DNA of 64,000 nt from Alteromonas sp. CI.11.F.A3 (GCF_032925565.1 NZ_CP136708.1:3472001-3536000), one strand, 5' to 3'; counted from the first letter of the stretch, positions 8,642-18,170 are shown. Numbers and translations are program-made. The notes: generated by a model not told the origin, from the sequence alone.

Positions 8642-11600
8642 TTAATCAACACTGTATTCCAACCCTAAATAATAGAAAGCACCATTAATTCCCCCTGGCG
8701 ATGTTGGCGGATATAAAGCCCCTACTTCCCCACTGAATGGATTGCTATCAGGTTTTGTATCAAATAAATTTTGCACACCTAGCGTAAATCGCCACGACGG
8801 TGAAAAAAACCATGCTACTTGCGCATCTGCCGTTAGCGTGTCGCTTCCAAAAATATCCATTCCCGCTGAAGCATCTAGATGGTCTTCGTAGTATTTACCG
8901 TAGTAGTTTGCCCGCCACGTAAAATTAACGTCGCCAATGTACTGTTCTAGCGTCAAACTGCCTCTGTGTGCTGGCAAGTTATCTTCTAGCATTCTAATGC
9001 GCTGTGTTGTCAGGTTTGGCATTAAGGTTATCTCACCATCAACCATAGTGGGATATAAGGTCACCCGCTCTACTTGTGTGTCTGTCCAATTGTAAGCTAA
9101 CAACAATGTCTGCTTCCAATCTTGTACCATGAAGTCATAGTGAACCACTAAATCGACACCTTGGGTTTGGGTATCAAAGTCATTGGTGAAAAATTTGGCG
9201 GCGTTGTATTTCGCCGCATCGTCTCGGCCCTTCGCACTAAGCACTTGGATGTCTGCGTCACTAAGCGGTATGGCCGACGTGGTACTGATCCTGTCCATTA
9301 AACGGATATTGAAATAGTCGAGGGTTGCGAAAAAGGTATCACTTACGTGCATCACCACACCTAAACTAAAATTGACCGATTCCTCTGGAGTGAGCGGTGT
9401 TGCACCTAGCTGTTGCGATATCAAATCAGTGGGCGGCAATGTGGCTTGGTCTTCTAGTCCATTTGCGCTGTAAGCAGTGGTAACATTAATCACGTTACTT
9501 TGCCCTACCGTCGGCGCCTTAAACCCCGTATTGATAGAGCCTCGAAGGGCAAATAAGTCGTTAACCTTATATCGCGTACTTAGCTTTCCATCAAAGGTAG
9601 AGCCAAAATCAGTAAAGTGTTCAACGCGGGTGGCTACACCAAACTGCCATGCTTCACTTAAGAAAAACTCCAAATCTATGTACACCGCCCAATTGCTTCT
9701 ACTCCAGTGCCCTGCAGATTGAGGCTGGTAACCAGGAAATCCGTTAGAACCAATGCTGAACCCTTGCGACGCCCCCGTGGTGGGGTCAAAAGCAAGCGAG
9801 CCTGCGGCATAAGAGGCATCATCGCCGGCTTTTTGAAAGTAAGTTTCTCTGCGCCACTCTGCGCCCATAGCAATACTAATTGGCTCTTCAAATACAGATT
9901 GAATTAGCTTTGCGAAATCAAGATTAAACGTACGCTCTACTTGGCTCACAGAGCCCGGTGTAAAAGAGAGCGGAGAGTCTGGCCCTAGCGAAGGGTTAAC
10001 TGTACCCGATAGCCGATAAGCAATATCTGAATACCCTACACTAGCACTCAAATCCATTGCCCAGCCATTGTCTAATTCCGTTTTAACTCCAGCAAATACT
10101 GAGGCATCAGTAATTGTGCCACCAAATTGTGGGGTAAACCCACCAGGAAACCACTCGTTAAAGGCAAAGCAATTCGCACCAAGTGCGGTGGTGTTATCGG
10201 CAATACGCAAATAATCGGGGTTATCCAATACATTGGTATCATCAAGGAAAATAGTGGGGCAGCTAATCCCCTGCCCTATACCGTCTAAATCCCCAACTAA
10301 TAAGCGACTTTCGCCCGTTTCTTCGTTCGTTTCAGAAAAGACGCCTTCTCGGGTTTGTGGGTTGCGATAGTAAAAACCACCACTTATTTCTCGATGTGCA
10401 TAAGTTGCTAGCGCGTATCCTTCGTAGTTAGGCGCAATATCCCACCCCGCATTTACCGACATTTTCATGTCTTCGTTAACATCTAGTGCCCCCCAAATTT
10501 GCGCGGGGCTACTTATAAATGTGTTGCCTGCGTCGATGAGGCCTTGGGCATCATCACGCTGAACAGAGCGTGATGTGCCTTGTTGCTGTCGATATTCTAC
10601 CGTGGCGTTCAAGAAGCCGTTTTCACCTAAACGAAAACCTTTATTAGCCTGTATCTGAAATAACTCACCATCACCTTCAGAATAGGTACCCGTTTTAAGT
10701 GCGATGCTGCCACCTGAATCACTATCATCAAGTACAAAGTTAATCACGCCGGCAATGGCATCTGAACCGTATTGTGCCGCAGCCCCATCTCGTAAAACTT
10801 CAATTTGCTTTAATGCATAAGCTGGGATAACCGAAATATCCGGCCCCTGTGCGCCATCAGATAAGCCACCGCCAAGAAAGGTAATGACTGCCGAGCGATG
10901 TCTGCGTTTACCGTTCACGAGCAGCAACGTGTGATCTGACGCCATACCTCGTAAATTAGCAGGTCGCACTAAACTGGTAGCATCATTAATAGGCTGATCG
11001 TTTACGTTTAAAGATGGCACCATAGTACTTAGCATCGACAAGGCATCGCTGTTGCCTTGTGAACGCAATGATTCTGAGCCAATAATATCTAGTGGCACGG
11101 GCGAGTCGACCGCACTACGAGGAGAGTTTCTCGTGCCTACAACGGCGATGCGCTCAAGCGTATTACTCGTGTCTTCTTCTTGAACCTTCTCTTCACCCTC
11201 GTCCTTTCTATTTTGAGCAACCACATCACTGCGAGAACGAATACTGACTTGCCCAGCACTGTCGGTTACTACGGCAAGCTCGGTGCCATCAAGCAATTTT
11301 GATAAAGCTTCGTTAAGGGTGAAGTTGCCCTCTAAAGAATTGGTTTTAACCGTTTGCGCTAAGTCGAAAGGAAATAAGAGTGTGGTATTAGCTTGCTTTG
11401 CTAGTTCTGTTAGCGCGTCATCGGCATCTTGGGCTGGAATTGAAAACTGAAAGGCCGTTTGATTAGACTGCTTTATTGGGCTTGGCGCATTTTCTTGTTT
11501 GCTCCGTTGACCGGCTTGAGACTCGGGCTCTTGGGCGTATGTGCCTTGAATGGGACCAGCACAAACGGCTAACACAAGGCATATACTTGCCTTGCGCACA

Positions 11601-11656
11601 CTGTTATAGCTGCGCACTACTGCACGAGAAAAATTGGCCGAACGCAAATGATGCAA
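8642..11656 (-). CDS. TonB-dependent receptor with STN signalling domain
   Basis: Outer-membrane gated receptor with a FecA/FpvA-type arrangement. The 1004 residues run: signal peptide (about 12-42, AYAQ-like end), STN domain (about 65-130, with DADDALTELAKQANTTLLF), an acidic linker, plug (about 170-290, with LRDGAAAQYGSDAIAGVINF) and a 22-strand barrel to the C-terminus. The STN domain should contact the FecR-like protein encoded just upstream, so this is the signalling receptor of the sigma/anti-sigma system. The frame opens at TTG 11656; an internal GTG 36 bases later would also keep the signal peptide, so the start is uncertain. The substrate is unknown. The barrel is strongly similar to the second receptor at 13633-16194. 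Confidence 0.92.
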   Translation of the reverse strand: MHHLRSANFSRAVVRSYNSVRKASICLVLAVCAGPIQGTYAQEPESQAGQRSKQENAPSPIKQSNQTAFQFSIPAQDADDALTELAKQANTTLLFPFDLAQTVKTNSLEGNFTLNEALSKLLDGTELAVVTDSAGQVSIRSRSDVVAQNRKDEGEEKVQEEDTSNTLERIAVVGTRNSPRSAVDSPVPLDIIGSESLRSQGNSDALSMLSTMVPSLNVNDQPINDATSLVRPANLRGMASDHTLLLVNGKRRHRSAVITFLGGGLSDGAQGPDISVIPAYALKQIEVLRDGAAAQYGSDAIAGVINFVLDDSDSGGSIALKTGTYSEGDGELFQIQANKGFRLGENGFLNATVEYRQQQGTSRSVQRDDAQGLIDAGNTFISSPAQIWGALDVNEDMKMSVNAGWDIAPNYEGYALATYAHREISGGFYYRNPQTREGVFSETNEETGESRLLVGDLDGIGQGISCPTIFLDDTNVLDNPDYLRIADNTTALGANCFAFNEWFPGGFTPQFGGTITDASVFAGVKTELDNGWAMDLSASVGYSDIAYRLSGTVNPSLGPDSPLSFTPGSVSQVERTFNLDFAKLIQSVFEEPISIAMGAEWRRETYFQKAGDDASYAAGSLAFDPTTGASQGFSIGSNGFPGYQPQSAGHWSRSNWAVYIDLEFFLSEAWQFGVATRVEHFTDFGSTFDGKLSTRYKVNDLFALRGSINTGFKAPTVGQSNVINVTTAYSANGLEDQATLPPTDLISQQLGATPLTPEESVNFSLGVVMHVSDTFFATLDYFNIRLMDRISTTSAIPLSDADIQVLSAKGRDDAAKYNAAKFFTNDFDTQTQGVDLVVHYDFMVQDWKQTLLLAYNWTDTQVERVTLYPTMVDGEITLMPNLTTQRIRMLEDNLPAHRGSLTLEQYIGDVNFTWRANYYGKYYEDHLDASAGMDIFGSDTLTADAQVAWFFSPSWRFTLGVQNLFDTKPDSNPFSGEVGALYPPTSPGGINGAFYYLGLEYSVD

Positions 11657-11734
11657 GATAAGAAATCGTACTTATTATTTGTTTTATTATATTGTCACAA
11701 TAGTTAAGCTTATGCCAAGTAATGCAAGCGCATT

Positions 11735-11752
11735 GCTTTTATAAGACAAACA
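11735..11752 (-). promoter_or_regulatory. Shared motif upstream of STN receptor
   Basis: The minus-strand sequence TGTTTGTCTTATAAAAGC matches an element upstream of the second receptor (TGTTTGTTTTATAGGAGC) at 15 of 18 positions. It is about 80 nt before the start. It may be a promoter read by the local ECF sigma factor or an operator; I cannot tell which. Confidence 0.35.
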
Positions 11753-11846
11753 CTAACCTTAAAGCATGCCTTTGACCATCAATCGCGAGTTATCTGCGAA
11801 TTAGCCCTTTAATGCCCCTGCAGTGGCCCCCTACACTAGGCTTAAA

Positions 11847-12923
11847 CTAGCTTCGGGAAACCGATAACTGAATACTGGTATCAGAAACTTTCTCGTATTC
11901 AATGTTAAAGCTGTTTTTCAGTGCCGCTAGCAAGCCATCAATATCACCCACTTTAAAGTAGCCAGCAACACGGCGACTTTTAAGTGACTCGTCAGAAATC
12001 TGAAAATGTACTTGTGTATATCTGCCAATTTCAGCAAGCACGGCTTCTAAGCGCTCGCCTTTAAACACAATCATGCCTTGCTGCCATGCTAAGTCATCGT
12101 CGATATCATTTTGCGATAAGCTTTCACGGGCATCAACATCGCCTTTAACTGTGGCTTTTTCACCCGCAAACATAAGCAGGCCTTCACCTTCAACGGGTGT
12201 TTTGGAAAACAATGATTGGTTACTACTGAATGCACTGAACCTGTCTTTAACTAATACTTTTCCGTCAGTTACCACTAACTCAAAGGCATTATCGTCAACA
12301 TATTGCATGTTAAACGCAGTACCCACCGCTGTAACCGTGTTATTTCCCGCGGTTACGGTGAAAGGGCGCGTGGTATCGTGCGCAACTTCAAAATGCGCTT
12401 CGCCTTTTAGCAAGACAATATTTCGCACATCGTCAGAAAAATCGACGGTGACCCGCGAGTTTGTGTTTAACAGTAATGTGGAACCATCAGAAAGCACAAG
12501 ATTTCTTTGTTCACCAATACCGGTTTCAATTTTTTCAGACATGTGCGCCACTGCATTTGGCTCTTCAAGCCAAACACGGTCAACCACAACTCCTACCGCA
12601 ATAGCCATCACTAAAAATGCGGCTGCTGCGCTCATGCGAGCTTGAGTAACGATACCCACGCGTCGTTTATTGCGATTATGGGCCTTGGTTTCGGTTTTGT
12701 TCTGATGACGAGGAAACAATCCACTTAACTCGTTAAGTACTGACATGTCATCCCACAAGCTTGCGGCCTCCATCAGTGCCTTACGATGATTTGGACTTTC
12801 GGCAAGCCACGCATCTAGCTGTGTTTTTTCGTCTTCGCTAAGTTCACGATCGAGACGGCTTATCCATAAGCAGGCTTGCTCTTGGATATCTTCTTTGCTG
12901 GAAAACTGACGAATATTGTTCAT
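11847..12923 (-). CDS. FecR-family anti-sigma / sigma regulator
   Basis: Inner-membrane relay that holds or activates the ECF sigma factor and senses the receptor STN domain in the periplasm. The 358 residues contain a cytoplasmic DUF4880-type domain (about 15-60, WISRLDRELSEDEKTQLDAWL), one transmembrane helix (about 98-118), the FecR domain (about 135-235, with GEQRNLVLSDGSTLLLNTNS and EAHFEV) and a C-terminal STN-like domain (about 290-355). It begins 1 nt after the sigma factor stop, so the two are co-translated. The STN receptor follows 190 nt downstream. Confidence 0.92.
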   Translation of the reverse strand: MNNIRQFSSKEDIQEQACLWISRLDRELSEDEKTQLDAWLAESPNHRKALMEAASLWDDMSVLNELSGLFPRHQNKTETKAHNRNKRRVGIVTQARMSAAAAFLVMAIAVGVVVDRVWLEEPNAVAHMSEKIETGIGEQRNLVLSDGSTLLLNTNSRVTVDFSDDVRNIVLLKGEAHFEVAHDTTRPFTVTAGNNTVTAVGTAFNMQYVDDNAFELVVTDGKVLVKDRFSAFSSNQSLFSKTPVEGEGLLMFAGEKATVKGDVDARESLSQNDIDDDLAWQQGMIVFKGERLEAVLAEIGRYTQVHFQISDESLKSRRVAGYFKVGDIDGLLAALKNSFNIEYEKVSDTSIQLSVSRS

Positions 12924-12924
12924 G

Positions 12925-13485
12925 TTAACTACGGCTTATGTCCTGAGTCGCATTACGAGATGTGCGCACGGGGGCGTCATCTTTAGATAGCTCGGCTAAA
13001 TATTTCGAGCACAACATTAATCCTTTAGCGACATGCTTTTCTACCGTACTCTCGCTTAAACCAACGAGTTCTGCGATGTCTTTTTGGCGCATGCCATATA
13101 CTTTTTTAAGTAGAAATACCCGCTTAACATCCGCAGACAACGTATCCGTTGCTCGGCAAAAGTGGATGAAGCGTTCCTTACTTTCTACATTTTTTTCTAA
13201 GCTATAACCCACCAGTTCGTGGGGTAAAATGTCCATGTCATCAATAGGCTGATTATTTTTATTTTCAGCTCTGGCAACATGGTTTAATGCTAAGTTACGT
13301 GCTGTTTTCAGCATGTATGTGCGTTCAAAACGAATCTCTTGATTCATCTCAGCTTCATAACTTTTTATGAATGCTTCTTGAACGATGTCTTCTATATCGT
13401 CGGCACCCACAATAGTACTCACCGCACGCATTAGCTTTGCGCGATATTTTAAGAAGGATTCGGTGACTGTCGACTTTCTGGTCAT
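12925..13485 (-). CDS. ECF sigma factor, FecI-like
   Basis: RNA polymerase sigma-70 family factor with only regions 2 and 4. Region 2 is at about 10-75 (DIEDIVQEAFIKSYE, then FERTYMLKTARNLALNH) and region 4 at about 115-165 (LSADVKRVFLLKKVYGMRQKDIAE, then LSESTVEKHV). ATG 13485 is preferred to the TTG at 13509; neither has a strong ribosome site. Its stop abuts fecR, the usual order for iron-starvation or polymer-uptake sigma systems. It probably directs transcription of one or both flanking receptors. A hairpin terminator separates it from the receptor gene upstream. Confidence 0.92.
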   Translation of the reverse strand: MTRKSTVTESFLKYRAKLMRAVSTIVGADDIEDIVQEAFIKSYEAEMNQEIRFERTYMLKTARNLALNHVARAENKNNQPIDDMDILPHELVGYSLEKNVESKERFIHFCRATDTLSADVKRVFLLKKVYGMRQKDIAELVGLSESTVEKHVAKGLMLCSKYLAELSKDDAPVRTSRNATQDISRS

Positions 13486-13593
13486 ATTAAAATTTTGCAG
13501 GTGTTTCAAATTGCTTACAGTTATTGAACCATCATGCCAATTAATTGGTCTTCTTGCACGATGAAATCTTATATTTTTAGCATTTAGAGAAAT

Positions 13594-13617
13594 AAAAGGA
13601 GGCGAACGCCTCCTTTT
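13594..13617 (-). terminator. Terminator of the second receptor gene
   Basis: Stem AAAAGGAGGC / GCCTCCTTTT, tetraloop GAAC, followed on the minus strand by a T-rich stretch. It lies 16 nt past the receptor stop and uncouples it from the sigma gene. Confidence 0.85.
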
Positions 13618-13632
13618 ACCTGGTTTCCGTTT

Positions 13633-16194
13633 TTAGAAAGTGTAAACACCTCTCAGGTAATAGAAACCGCCATTGATGCCGATGGGAGACGTAGTCGGAT
13701 ACAATGAACCTGCAATACCTGCATACTGCGTGTTTTCATCTGGGTACTCATCAAACGCGTTTTTCGCACCCACGGTTACAGTCAGCTCTTCTGTGAAGTT
13801 ATAAGCCATTTCCAAATCAATCGTGATTTCAGACCCTACTTTATCGATAGGTAGTGCTGAATCTAGGTGATCTTCATAGATGCTACCGAAATAGTTAAGG
13901 CGAGCTAGGAAGCGCCAGTCACCATTGGTATGGTTAGCTGTTGCACTGTAGCGTACTGCCGGAAGGTTATCTTCCAACATGCGGATACGTTCAGCTGAAA
14001 TATTATCAGATGCTCTATCTACTTCAGTAGACGTCCAGTTATACGCTAGCGAGAACTTAGTTTCGCCTTCAAACATGTCCATGCTGTAGTTAGCTACAAC
14101 ATCAAGACCTTCGGTAGTCGTATCGAAGTCATTAGTGAAGAAGCTAATTTCAGTGAAGCTAGACGCATCGTTGATGCCCTGATCTAGCAAAATCGCAATA
14201 TCTTCATCAGTAAGCGCAATACCTGAAGCAGTACTGATTCGGTCAGTCAATTCGATGTTGTAGTAATCAGCTGTAATGAACAAACCGTTATCAAAGTCTG
14301 CTACTACACCAAACGTGATACTTTCAGATTCTTCCGGAGTAAGCTGCTCACCACCTTTAAGTTGTGATACTGGATCGGTAGGCGGAAGCGTAGCGCGGTC
14401 GATAAGCTTGCCATCAGTACCAAACGCTGTGGTTACGTTACGAACGTTGCTTTGACCCAATGTAGGCGCTTTAAAGCCTGTTGAGAAAGCACCACGGAAG
14501 GCGATGTTTTCAAGTGCTTGCCAGCGGAACGCCACTTTACCTTTGGTAGTATCACCAAAGTCTGAATAATCTTCGTAACGAATAGCACCCGCTAACATGA
14601 AGGTTTCAGTAATGTACGCTTCTGCATCTACGTAGAACGCGATGTTATGACGCGACACTAGGCCTTGGCTGTTTGCCGCTAAGCCAGGGAAACCATTCGA
14701 GCCAATACCAAAACCTTGTGAAGCTAGTGGACCAATTTCGTAAGATGCGGTATCACCAGCAAAACTCTCGTAGCTTTCATGACGGTATTGGAAACCACTT
14801 GCTACAAATAACGGCTCATATAAGCCAATTTCGAAAGGTTTAGTGAAATCTACGTCAAGGGTTTGCTCTGACTGCGTGTAACGACCAGGGCTAAACTCGA
14901 AGGGCGTATCGGGACCTAATGATGGGTTGATAGTGTTGCTGATAATAAAATCAACTTCGTTTTCACCCAAGTTCAAGCTTACATCGTAAGTGATGTCGTT
15001 CGCTAACTCGCCACGGGTTCCAAATACCAATGACATATCGGTAACCGTTCCACCAAAGCGCGGTGTAAAACCACCTGGTAAAATTTCGTTGAACGCGAAG
15101 CAATCAGGGTTATTTGCCACTTCATTGATGTAACGTTCGTTAGTTAACACGTTGTCACCAGGCATGATGTCGGTGGGACAGTTGCCTGACAAGTCATCAG
15201 TTAAGTCACCTACCAACAAAGAGCCATCATCAGCCGCGTAAACACCGCCACGCGTGTGCGGGTTACGGTAGTAGAAACCACCTTCCACTTCACGCTCAGC
15301 GAAGTTACCAAACATATAGGCTTCTGCGGTATCACTTAGCTCTAACCCTAGGTTAGCAAAAAGTTTGTAGTCGTGTTTAATTTCAGGAGAACCCCAAATT
15401 TGCGCAGGGTCGGCAACAAAGGTATTTCCACCAGCCACTAGGCCTGCGGCATCATCACGCTGAACACTGCGAGAAGTATCATCGGCAGTACGGTATTCTG
15501 CAGAAAGGTTAATGAAACCTTTGTCAGATAAAGGCATACCAATATTACCAGACAGCTGAATCATGTCGCCGTCCCCTTCATAATACGAGCCGTAGCGTGC
15601 TTCAAATGAGCCGCCTTCTGACGCATCGTTTAATACGAAGTTAATAACACCCGCAATGGCGTCTGAACCATACTGCGCCGCAGCACCGTCACGTAATACT
15701 TCAATTTGTTTCAAAGCTGCTGCTGGAATAACCGAGATATCCGGGCCTTGTGCACCATCAGACAAGCCACCACCTAAGAATGTGATAACAGCAGAACGGT
15801 GACGTCGCTTACCGTTTACTAGCACTAAGGTGTGATCTGACGCCATACCACGAAGGTTAGCAGGACGAACTAGGGTAGATGCATCATTAATAGGTTGATC
15901 GTTAACGTTAAACGACGGAACAACCGTTTGCATCATAGAGACGACATCGGTGGCACCCTGATTTTTAAATTCTTCATCAGAGATAATATCGATAGGTACT
16001 GCAGATTCAGCGACAGAACGTGGTGCTGCGCGTGAACCTACGATAGCGATTTGTTCATAATCTTCTGCGCTCGCTTCTGCAGCATCGGCCGCTTCTTGGG
16101 CATGTACTGGCGCAATGGCCATAACAGAAAATGCCGCTGACGCAGCAAGTACGCCTCGAACGTGTTTGGTCAATAAAGACAAAGATGTATTCAT
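13633..16194 (-). CDS. TonB-dependent receptor lacking STN domain
   Basis: Outer-membrane TonB-dependent transporter of 853 residues: signal peptide (about 1-32, cut after VHAQ), then directly the plug (about 50-170, with LRDGAAAQYGSDAIAGVINF) and the barrel. It is a close paralogue of the receptor at 8642-11656: long identical blocks such as PANLRGMASDHTL and GKRRHRSAVITFLGGGLSDG occur in both, and the loops around TEGLDVV align. The lack of an STN domain means it should transport but not signal. A GGGAAA ribosome site precedes ATG 16194. Substrate unknown; it probably shares that of its partner. Confidence 0.93.
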   Translation of the reverse strand: MNTSLSLLTKHVRGVLAASAAFSVMAIAPVHAQEAADAAEASAEDYEQIAIVGSRAAPRSVAESAVPIDIISDEEFKNQGATDVVSMMQTVVPSFNVNDQPINDASTLVRPANLRGMASDHTLVLVNGKRRHRSAVITFLGGGLSDGAQGPDISVIPAAALKQIEVLRDGAAAQYGSDAIAGVINFVLNDASEGGSFEARYGSYYEGDGDMIQLSGNIGMPLSDKGFINLSAEYRTADDTSRSVQRDDAAGLVAGGNTFVADPAQIWGSPEIKHDYKLFANLGLELSDTAEAYMFGNFAEREVEGGFYYRNPHTRGGVYAADDGSLLVGDLTDDLSGNCPTDIMPGDNVLTNERYINEVANNPDCFAFNEILPGGFTPRFGGTVTDMSLVFGTRGELANDITYDVSLNLGENEVDFIISNTINPSLGPDTPFEFSPGRYTQSEQTLDVDFTKPFEIGLYEPLFVASGFQYRHESYESFAGDTASYEIGPLASQGFGIGSNGFPGLAANSQGLVSRHNIAFYVDAEAYITETFMLAGAIRYEDYSDFGDTTKGKVAFRWQALENIAFRGAFSTGFKAPTLGQSNVRNVTTAFGTDGKLIDRATLPPTDPVSQLKGGEQLTPEESESITFGVVADFDNGLFITADYYNIELTDRISTASGIALTDEDIAILLDQGINDASSFTEISFFTNDFDTTTEGLDVVANYSMDMFEGETKFSLAYNWTSTEVDRASDNISAERIRMLEDNLPAVRYSATANHTNGDWRFLARLNYFGSIYEDHLDSALPIDKVGSEITIDLEMAYNFTEELTVTVGAKNAFDEYPDENTQYAGIAGSLYPTTSPIGINGGFYYLRGVYTF

Positions 16195-16308
16195 AGTGGT
16201 TTCCCGGATTTTCTCCCTGTCACCTCTACGCTTTCATGAACGTAATAAGTGCAGCGAGTGATAGTTATTTTATACCTTTAACACTGACCATATACTTGTC
16301 AGCACCCG

Positions 16309-16343
16309 CTTTTTATAAGATGTAAGCTCCTATAAAACAAACA
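16309..16343 (-). promoter_or_regulatory. Tandem copies of the receptor upstream motif
   Basis: Two imperfect copies of the TTATA-containing element lie 17 bp apart, about 115-150 nt before the second receptor. One reads TGTTTGTTTTATAGGAGC and the other TACATCTTATAAAAAGC on the minus strand. The same element occurs before the STN receptor. Confidence 0.3.
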
Positions 16344-16457
16344 TTTTTGCACAAAATAATTATTTATTTTCAGACCATAGAGGATTTTGTTTTCTGGTCT
16401 GTCTATTAGTATTTACGGGAATTGAAAGTGGTGTGATTTTGCGGGTTTTTAATCAAA

Positions 16458-16480
16458 AAAGCCGGCTAATTGCCGGCTTT
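16458..16480 (-). terminator. Terminator of grxD
   Basis: Stem AAAGCCGGC / GCCGGCTTT with loop TAATT; on the minus strand it continues into a T run, 7 nt after the grxD stop. Confidence 0.85.
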
Positions 16481-16486
16481 CTAATC

Positions 16487-16837
16487 TTATTTTTCAGTCT
16501 TGTGTTTCTCTGCCGTTTCTTTAATTAACGGCTGCAATTCGTTTTGTTGAAACATTTCCATAATAATATCACAACCACCTACTAACTCGCCGTCTACCCA
16601 TAATTGTGGGAAAGTTGGCCAGTTCGCATACTTTGGTAATTCAGCGCGAATATCTGGGTTTTGCAAAATGTCTACATACGCAAACGGTTCACCACAGCCC
16701 ATTAGTGCTTGTGATGCTTGTGAAGAAAAACCACAACTTGGCAGTTTAGGAGAACCCTTCATATATAAAAGAATAGGGTTTTCTTCAATTTGTTGCTTAA
16801 TTCTGTCTACGGTGGATTGTGTTTCAGTGTTATCCAT
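16487..16837 (-). CDS. grxD: Monothiol glutaredoxin Grx4
   Basis: Binds and delivers [2Fe-2S] clusters, usually as a dimer with glutathione and BolA partners. The 116-residue protein has the monothiol active site CGFS (Cys near 37), the Lys in YMKGSP, the WPTFPQLWVDGELVGGCD segment that binds glutathione, and the typical length. It ends at its own terminator and is divergent from sodB. Its place between receptor genes and sodB fits iron metabolism, but the operon is single-gene. Confidence 0.96.
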   Translation of the reverse strand: MDNTETQSTVDRIKQQIEENPILLYMKGSPKLPSCGFSSQASQALMGCGEPFAYVDILQNPDIRAELPKYANWPTFPQLWVDGELVGGCDIIMEMFQQNELQPLIKETAEKHKTEK

Positions 16838-17346
16838 CAGGTCCTCTCAGCGGAAAAGTTATTCCCTATAAGTGGGAATGAGCGTGTAGAATTCAAGGGT
16901 AATATTATCATAGTTTCTTGTAGGGGTTTATACTCACCGCATCTGAAAAAGGTATTTATATAACCTGTGATGCTCACACCAATTGTGGATGGCAATAATC
17001 TCATATAGCCTAGTCGCATTGGTAAGATGAAAGTGATCTTATATCTTACGCTGATATTACTTACTATCAGTACCCTAGTTTCTATCGTTTGCGACGTGGC
17101 TGATACGCATCATCAGCGAGCATTCACGATATAGGGATTTACAGGGCAATTATTATAACTAGACAAGATTTTAGAATTTTCATAAATTTGTCATTGAGTT
17201 ATACAAATTTGCCCCTACATCTACAACATGCTTTTGCTATTATAAAATAAGCATCTTAGATAAAGTATTTATACAGGCTCGTTGAACAGGCATTACGAGC
17301 TTAAATTAACGTTGTTTAAAAACATTAAACCAACACGGAGACCGAT
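16838..17346. promoter_or_regulatory. Intergenic control region, grxD / sodB
   Basis: 509 bp without a supported gene between two divergent genes. It is AT-rich and includes an inverted repeat ATGCTT / AAGCAT (17228-17254) that surrounds an AT-rich stretch and could overlap the sodB promoter. The sodB start is preceded by CGGAGACCGAT, a good ribosome site. I see no convincing Fur box, repeat or RNA gene. Confidence 0.35.
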
Positions 17347-17928
17347 ATGGCTTTTGAATTACCAGCATTACCATACGAAAAAAATGCACTTGAACCGCAT
17401 ATTTCTTCTGAAACGCTGGACTATCACTACGGCAAGCATCACGCTACTTACGTAACTAAATTAAACGGTTTAGTTGAAGGTACTGATTTGGAAAGCAAAA
17501 GCCTAGAAGAGATCATCAAGTCTTCTGAAGGTGGCGTTTTCAACAATGCAGCACAAGTTTGGAACCACACGTTCTACTGGAACTGCTTAAGCCCAAATGG
17601 CGGCGGCGAACCTACTGGTGCACTTGCTGACGCAATCAATGCAAAATGGGGCTCATTCGCTGACTTCCAAGCTGCATTCAACGACAAAGCAGTGAACAAC
17701 TTTGGATCTAGCTGGACTTGGTTAGTGAAAGCTACTGACGGTTCTCTAGACATCGTAAATACAAGTAACGCTGAAACACCAATTTCTGGTGACGAGCTTA
17801 CGCCTGTATTGACTGTTGACCTTTGGGAACACGCTTACTACATCGATTACCGTAACGTGCGTCCTAAGTACCTAGAAAACTTCTGGGCACTTGCTAACTG
17901 GGAATTTGCTAGCGCGAACTTCGCGTAA
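17347..17928 (+). CDS. sodB: Iron superoxide dismutase
   Basis: Dismutates superoxide in the cytoplasm. The 193-residue protein has metal ligands His27, His74, and the Asp and His of VDLWEHAYY (about 158 and 162). The AAQVWNHTFYWNCL segment with Gln70 is the signature of the Fe form; the Mn form would place the Gln later. Length is typical. A clean terminator follows. In many gammaproteobacteria sodB mRNA is destroyed by a Fur-regulated RNA; see the candidate at 28145-28224. Confidence 0.96.
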   Translation: MAFELPALPYEKNALEPHISSETLDYHYGKHHATYVTKLNGLVEGTDLESKSLEEIIKSSEGGVFNNAAQVWNHTFYWNCLSPNGGGEPTGALADAINAKWGSFADFQAAFNDKAVNNFGSSWTWLVKATDGSLDIVNTSNAETPISGDELTPVLTVDLWEHAYYIDYRNVRPKYLENFWALANWEFASANFA

Positions 17929-17948
17929 TCATTTTCAGATAAATTTTA

Positions 17949-17970
17949 AAAACCCGCTTGTGCGGGTTTT
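17949..17970 (+). terminator. Terminator of sodB
   Basis: Stem AAAACCCGC / GCGGGTTTT with loop TTGT and a following T run, 20 nt past the sodB stop. Confidence 0.88.
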
Positions 17971-18170
17971 TTTATGCCCATCATTAAATAATATACAGAC
18001 TTTTAAGTAATACTAATGGGTGTATTTGACTCTATTTAAACGAAAAAATTCCATTTTTCGTTAGACCAAACATTTCACATCTATACAAAAGTTTACTATG
18101 ATTTTTGTTTCCTATTTCTAAATACCAACTAAGCTGAAATTACGGGCAACCGTTTTTTTAAGAGGTATTT

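Noticed and set aside
9477..9907. Plus-strand open frames across the STN receptor gene
   Set aside because: They lie wholly antisense to a well-supported gene, have no ribosome sites and give no recognisable protein.
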